From Porphyridium purpureum (Eukaryota > Rhodophyta > Bangiophyceae > Porphyridiales > Porphyridiaceae), in NCBI GenBank assembly GCA_008690995.1, contig VRMN01000022.1, forward strand, positions 28,861 to 92,860: DNA of 64,000 bases, written 5' to 3'. Below the pieces are notes generated by a model. The model was not told the DNA's origin and searched no databases. It saw nothing but the letters and a program-made list of their open reading frames with translations. This document shows, piece by piece, positions 60,674 through 64,000 of the stretch; the first letter of the stretch is position 1; every line of letters starts with the position of its first letter. The position numbers were made by a program, and so were the translations under genes.

Positions 60674-62590
60674 ATGGTTTCACCGTGCTCTGCGGCACGA
60701 GCACGCGGGCTGTTACTGCGCGTGCAGAAGACCATGCGCGACACGCCAGCGCGGGTTGCACTTGTGAGAAACATCTCGGCATACGCTCGAGTTGAGGACG
60801 ACGTGCACAGGCACTGCAGGATATCGTGTGGGCGGACAACGATTACACACGACAGATGCTGTGGTAGCAGCACAAACATGTCCAAGCCTGTGTCTCGATT
60901 TTCTAGACGTGCGCTGTCACGCGATGGTGGCGGCGAAGAAGCTCCAGCGTGTGCGTCATCCGTGTCGGCCGTGTATGCGGGGTCGTTCACGAGAGATTTT
61001 GGGCGGACGCGCTCATCGCTTTCCTCCTTGCCGTTGCGAGCAACAGCAAAAGCCATGGACCTGCCTGCAGCACACGTTGCGCGGAACAAAAGATGGATCA
61101 GCTCGTCGGCCATGTCGAGCGCATCGGACGACGACGAAGTTGAAGGATTCACTGAATATACATCTGCGGAAAGAGATGCAGATGAAAGGCGCCCATTGAC
61201 GCTTTCCGAGCGACTCGTCAATCCGGAAGAGGTCGTGACTTTCAGAGACCCGAGCGGCAAGGTGATTCGCGGCCGAGTCGTACCGAGCGCGGAGCTCATG
61301 ATCGAGAAGGCAAACAAGACGTTGTCTAGCGGCGAGTCTGGCGGTGCAGGTGCCGAAATGAAACACTGCGTCGAAAAGGGCGCAGACTTGGATGGAATAC
61401 AGAATGACCATGGTCTCCTGGCGGCTGTTCCGCATGAGTCAGTTGACGATTGGCAGGAACTGGTGTCGAAGGCAGAGCGCGGAGAGCTGAACGACCCAGA
61501 CGATCCAGGGCTGGCGGAAAAAGTGCTGGAGCTGAATCGACTTTTCGCGGATGAGAAGACTTCAATCCAAACTATTGACGAAGTCCATGACTCGGGGAGC
61601 GAAGAGGCTCATGCGGCTTCAGGCGCTAATGAGTTTGGCTTTGAAGGTGATCCAAACGAGACGATTTCGAGCAGCTTGGAAGAGGCGAGCCAAATGGTGC
61701 ACGAAGTTTCGTTTGATTTTTCGAACAAGAAGAGGGAAGTGCACAAGTGGAAAGTCGAGGACGAAGACGAACTCGAGGCAAATGATCCGTCATATTCGCG
61801 ATTTGATGACACTGACTACATGGATAGCGAAACAAAAGAGCGCGCTATGAGGCATTCGGAGTCTCCCAAGGCTTCGTCTCCGCCAACAGGCGGCACCCCA
61901 CAGCGTCTGGCCGACGCCGAGCAGTTCGAGATGGAAGTCGCTGCGGACAAGCGCAAGCTGGCGGTAGATTTGGCCAGCACTCATGGGTCGGAGCGCATCC
62001 GAAAACTTATCAAGCGGCGGCACCACTACACCGAACGCGACGAAGCAAATGGGCCTTCTGCTTCAGTTGGCGCGGACAGTGCGGGAGCAAGACTGGCACG
62101 TGCGGCCCCTATGAAATCTGCTGCAGCAACGGGCACGCGCGGCAAAGCCAAGGCAGCCGACTCGCATATTTCTGCGCCGGCCCAATCAAGAGCCGCGGCC
62201 ACTAGACGCCCGTCCTTGGCCCAACTGACTCGGCTACAAGATGTGGTTCGGAAAGTTGCCGACCAGGCTTTGGCGCAACTGAGCTCACGGGCGGTGCACA
62301 AGACGCTTAGCATTCTCCGCGCTGAGGTGGCTGGTAACATGCGCGCGGTAACCCTTGTGTGGACTCCGGGCGACTTCATGCTCGACATCGAGCTTCCTTC
62401 AGACCGCGAGGCACACCTTGAGCTTTTGGAAACCTTCCTAGAGTGCGAACTTCGTCCGCGCGTGCTCAAGGACCTCTGCATGCACATGCTTCCCAAGGCC
62501 GTGCCGGAGCTGACGTTCAAGAGGGCCGGCCACGGCGCGCAGCAGCACCTCGTCGACGCTATCTTTGCTCGCATTCGATCCGAAGCGTGA
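60674..62590 (+). CDS. RbfA-like ribosome-assembly protein, mitochondrial
   Basis: 638 residues from the first in-frame ATG (60674). The N-terminus is basic (SAARARGLLLRVQKTMRD, then LVRNISAYA) like a presequence. A long acidic, disordered middle (about 155-450) follows. The last about 115 residues resemble RbfA's KH-like fold: LQDVVRKVADQALAQLSS, ILRAEVAGNMRAVTLVWTPG, and the closing AVPELTFKRAG...VDAIFARI, which matches the r.vPel.F pattern. RbfA-like proteins bind the small ribosomal subunit during maturation. The identification rests on this C-terminal part. Confidence 0.72.
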   Translation: MVSPCSAARARGLLLRVQKTMRDTPARVALVRNISAYARVEDDVHRHCRISCGRTTITHDRCCGSSTNMSKPVSRFSRRALSRDGGGEEAPACASSVSAVYAGSFTRDFGRTRSSLSSLPLRATAKAMDLPAAHVARNKRWISSSAMSSASDDDEVEGFTEYTSAERDADERRPLTLSERLVNPEEVVTFRDPSGKVIRGRVVPSAELMIEKANKTLSSGESGGAGAEMKHCVEKGADLDGIQNDHGLLAAVPHESVDDWQELVSKAERGELNDPDDPGLAEKVLELNRLFADEKTSIQTIDEVHDSGSEEAHAASGANEFGFEGDPNETISSSLEEASQMVHEVSFDFSNKKREVHKWKVEDEDELEANDPSYSRFDDTDYMDSETKERAMRHSESPKASSPPTGGTPQRLADAEQFEMEVAADKRKLAVDLASTHGSERIRKLIKRRHHYTERDEANGPSASVGADSAGARLARAAPMKSAAATGTRGKAKAADSHISAPAQSRAAATRRPSLAQLTRLQDVVRKVADQALAQLSSRAVHKTLSILRAEVAGNMRAVTLVWTPGDFMLDIELPSDREAHLELLETFLECELRPRVLKDLCMHMLPKAVPELTFKRAGHGAQQHLVDAIFARIRSEA

Positions 62591-62705
62591 CTGTCGCCAG
62601 GCGCGAATCCGTGGAAGGACCGCACCAAAGGAGACAAGCCGTGCGGAGAAGAAGGAAAAGAACGACAGAGTGCTGGTGTGAAAGGGACGAGAAGGCTCAT
62701 TCGTG

Positions 62706-64000
62706 ATGGAAGCGGAACCATACCAGCTGCGTTATGCTTGCAACAGATGCGCGAGCGCACTGTATGATGACGCGGCGGTGATCACAACTTGCGGTACGTG
62801 TTTGATGTGCATGAAGCGGTCGAGCGTTCCTTCTCGTCGCGCGGCGTGGCTTTTGATGGGTGGGGAGAGATGACGGGGTTCGTTTCATCACGGCAAAGCG
62901 TGGGTGCATGTCCTCTGCATGCATGAACGCGTGCGAGAGATGGTCTCTCTGCCTCATTGACACGGGATTCTAACTAGTGCGAAAAAGCTCTTGCCGGGAT
63001 TGGCGTGCATTGTCTTGACGAATTGCGTAGGACACTTTTTCTGCGTCGAGTGTATCAAGTACGAACGCGGGAAGGGCGCATACTGCCTGATTTGCAAGGC
63101 AGAATGCTCGTCCGGATTGCTTGCGGGTAAAGGCGCAAGCTATAATGAGCACGTGCGCACTATGGTGTTCGAAGATCCGATCGACACGCTGAAAAAGGCG
63201 CTGGAAGTGGCCAAGTTTGCCGAGTCGCACCGCCAGATCTTCGAAGGCGTCGTGCGAAACAAGATGCGCGCCATGAAAACAATGCTTGCTGATGTGCGCG
63301 AGCTTCAGGCGAGAAACCAAGCGTTGGAAGCCTCGGCGCAGCAGGCCCGCCTTGAAATGGAAAGCATGAAGAAGACAATCGATGAGCTCTTGGCTGAAAA
63401 CCGTGCGCTGCAGGCACATGTTCAGAGAGCTTCCGTACCGTACGTGACAAATTCTTTCGAACTAGAGAAAGAAGAGTGGCATGCGCTGCTTGTTTTCGTC
63501 CAAAGCCTCGCAACAGTCTGAGACTAACTCTTGCGGCTGCGCGCTTCTCGAAATGGTGTACATGTGTTGGCTTCTTTCCCTCTCCAACGCCTTTTTTTTT
63601 TACTGAAAGACGCCGGGAGCCGCCTCGGCCTGCAGATGATGTTGGTGTCGATGAGCACGCCTCTCTGACCGTCAAGGCGCAATGGCTCAAAAACATGGCT
63701 TTGGATCCAACGGTGCGCGCAAACCCAGACCAATACAAATATCGAAATAGAGGCGTGAAGCGGGGAGCTGAAGATCCGGCGTCGCACATGCTGCAGCAGC
63801 CGCAAACCGCAGAAAGCCGTGTGGCCGAGTCGCATCCTAAGCTGCGCCGCACCCTTTTTTCGCCAGCCGCGCCGCCATACCACATGAACTCAAACGCTGC
63901 GGCTCAGCACGCTCACGAATCGCTGCGTCGCGACCGGACAACTCTGGTGAAAGAGCAAGGAGAACCGGGAAGAGACGGGCTCCGTGGGCGGCAGCCACTC
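62706..64000 (+). CDS. RING-finger/coiled-coil protein, Zip3/HEI10-like, spliced, runs off the right edge
   Basis: Three exons join in frame: 62706-62793, 63031-63439 and 63610 to beyond 64000. Exon 1 starts MEAEPYQLRYACNRCASALY and ends in TTCG; exon 2 continues GHFFCVECIKYERGKGAYCLICKAE, completing a RING finger (C-x2-C ... C-G-H-F-F-C-x2-C ... C-x2-C). A coiled coil follows (about 90-165), then a Pro/Arg/Ser-rich tail with RRTLFSP. This order (RING, coiled coil, disordered tail) is that of Zip3/HEI10/CCNB1IP1 SUMO or ubiquitin ligases that promote meiotic crossovers. The second exon's open frame would end at 63521 if unspliced. RNF212-like or unrelated RING ligases are alternatives. Confidence 0.78.
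62794..63030 (+). other. Intron 1 of the RING gene
   Basis: 237 bases beginning GTACGTG and ending TAG. Removing it restores the cysteine-glycine-histidine of the RING finger in frame. A CTAAC branch-point-like motif lies near 62970. Confidence 0.85.
63440..63609 (+). other. Intron 2 of the RING gene
   Basis: 170 bases with the same GTACGTG donor as intron 1, ending in a ten-T run and ACTGAAAG. Splicing keeps the frame open to the window edge and avoids the stop at 63519-63521. Confidence 0.7.

Overview
This window looks like nuclear DNA of a unicellular red alga, most likely Porphyridium or a close relative. The pointers are a nuclear-type phycobilisome linker gene with a plastid-targeting N-terminus, GC-rich and nearly intron-free eukaryotic genes packed on both strands, and eukaryotic housekeeping genes (PEX1, elongin C, proteasome alpha, LYR protein, DEG9). 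The species call is inference; no search was run.

Layout: (1) 0.5-6.0 kb holds a full-length, very young Ty3/gypsy retrotransposon on the minus strand. Its 289-bp LTRs look identical by eye, the 5-bp target duplication is perfect, and primer site, polypurine tract and an in-phase -1 slippery site joining gag to pol are all visible. The LTR carries two perfect heat-shock-type motifs upstream of a TATA box. A one-base loss in a G-run breaks the RNase H region. (2) 6.0-9.8 kb shows no gene I can support. (3) 9.8-19.3 kb is a head-to-tail cluster of three related PPR-like helical-repeat genes with organelle-type N-termini; the third contains the module twice. (4) 20.6-41.4 kb is a dense housekeeping block: PEX1; ELOC and PSMA1 back to back; an LYR protein; a mitochondrial-type membrane protein; a long coiled-coil protein; a phycobilisome linker; DEG9; a 57-codon COA3-like gene; a bacterial-type phosphatidylcholine synthase; and a CbbY-like phosphatase. 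(5) 41.6-58.8 kb is an AT-richer graveyard of mobile DNA: a pair of diverged LTR-like repeats around a decayed copia-type element, a transposon-type ORF inserted on the other strand, 12-bp minisatellites, a Mutator-like transposase pseudogene with a SWIM finger, a decayed Fanzor (eukaryotic TnpB relative, RNA-guided nuclease family), and LTR scraps of the gypsy family. (6) 58.8-64 kb returns to genes: an ankyrin-repeat protein, an RbfA-like mitochondrial ribosome-assembly protein, and a three-exon RING/coiled-coil gene of the Zip3/HEI10 meiotic type that runs off the right edge.

Functionally the intact genes serve organelle gene expression (PPR-like proteins, RbfA-like), peroxisome import, ubiquitin/proteasome turnover, respiratory-complex assembly (LYR, COA3-like), light harvesting (linker), carbon metabolism (CbbY) and membrane lipid synthesis (Pcs). 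The most unusual items are the Fanzor relic, the heat-shock-like LTR with its frameshift signal, the bacterial-type Pcs, the tandem PPR-like family and the spliced meiotic-type RING gene.
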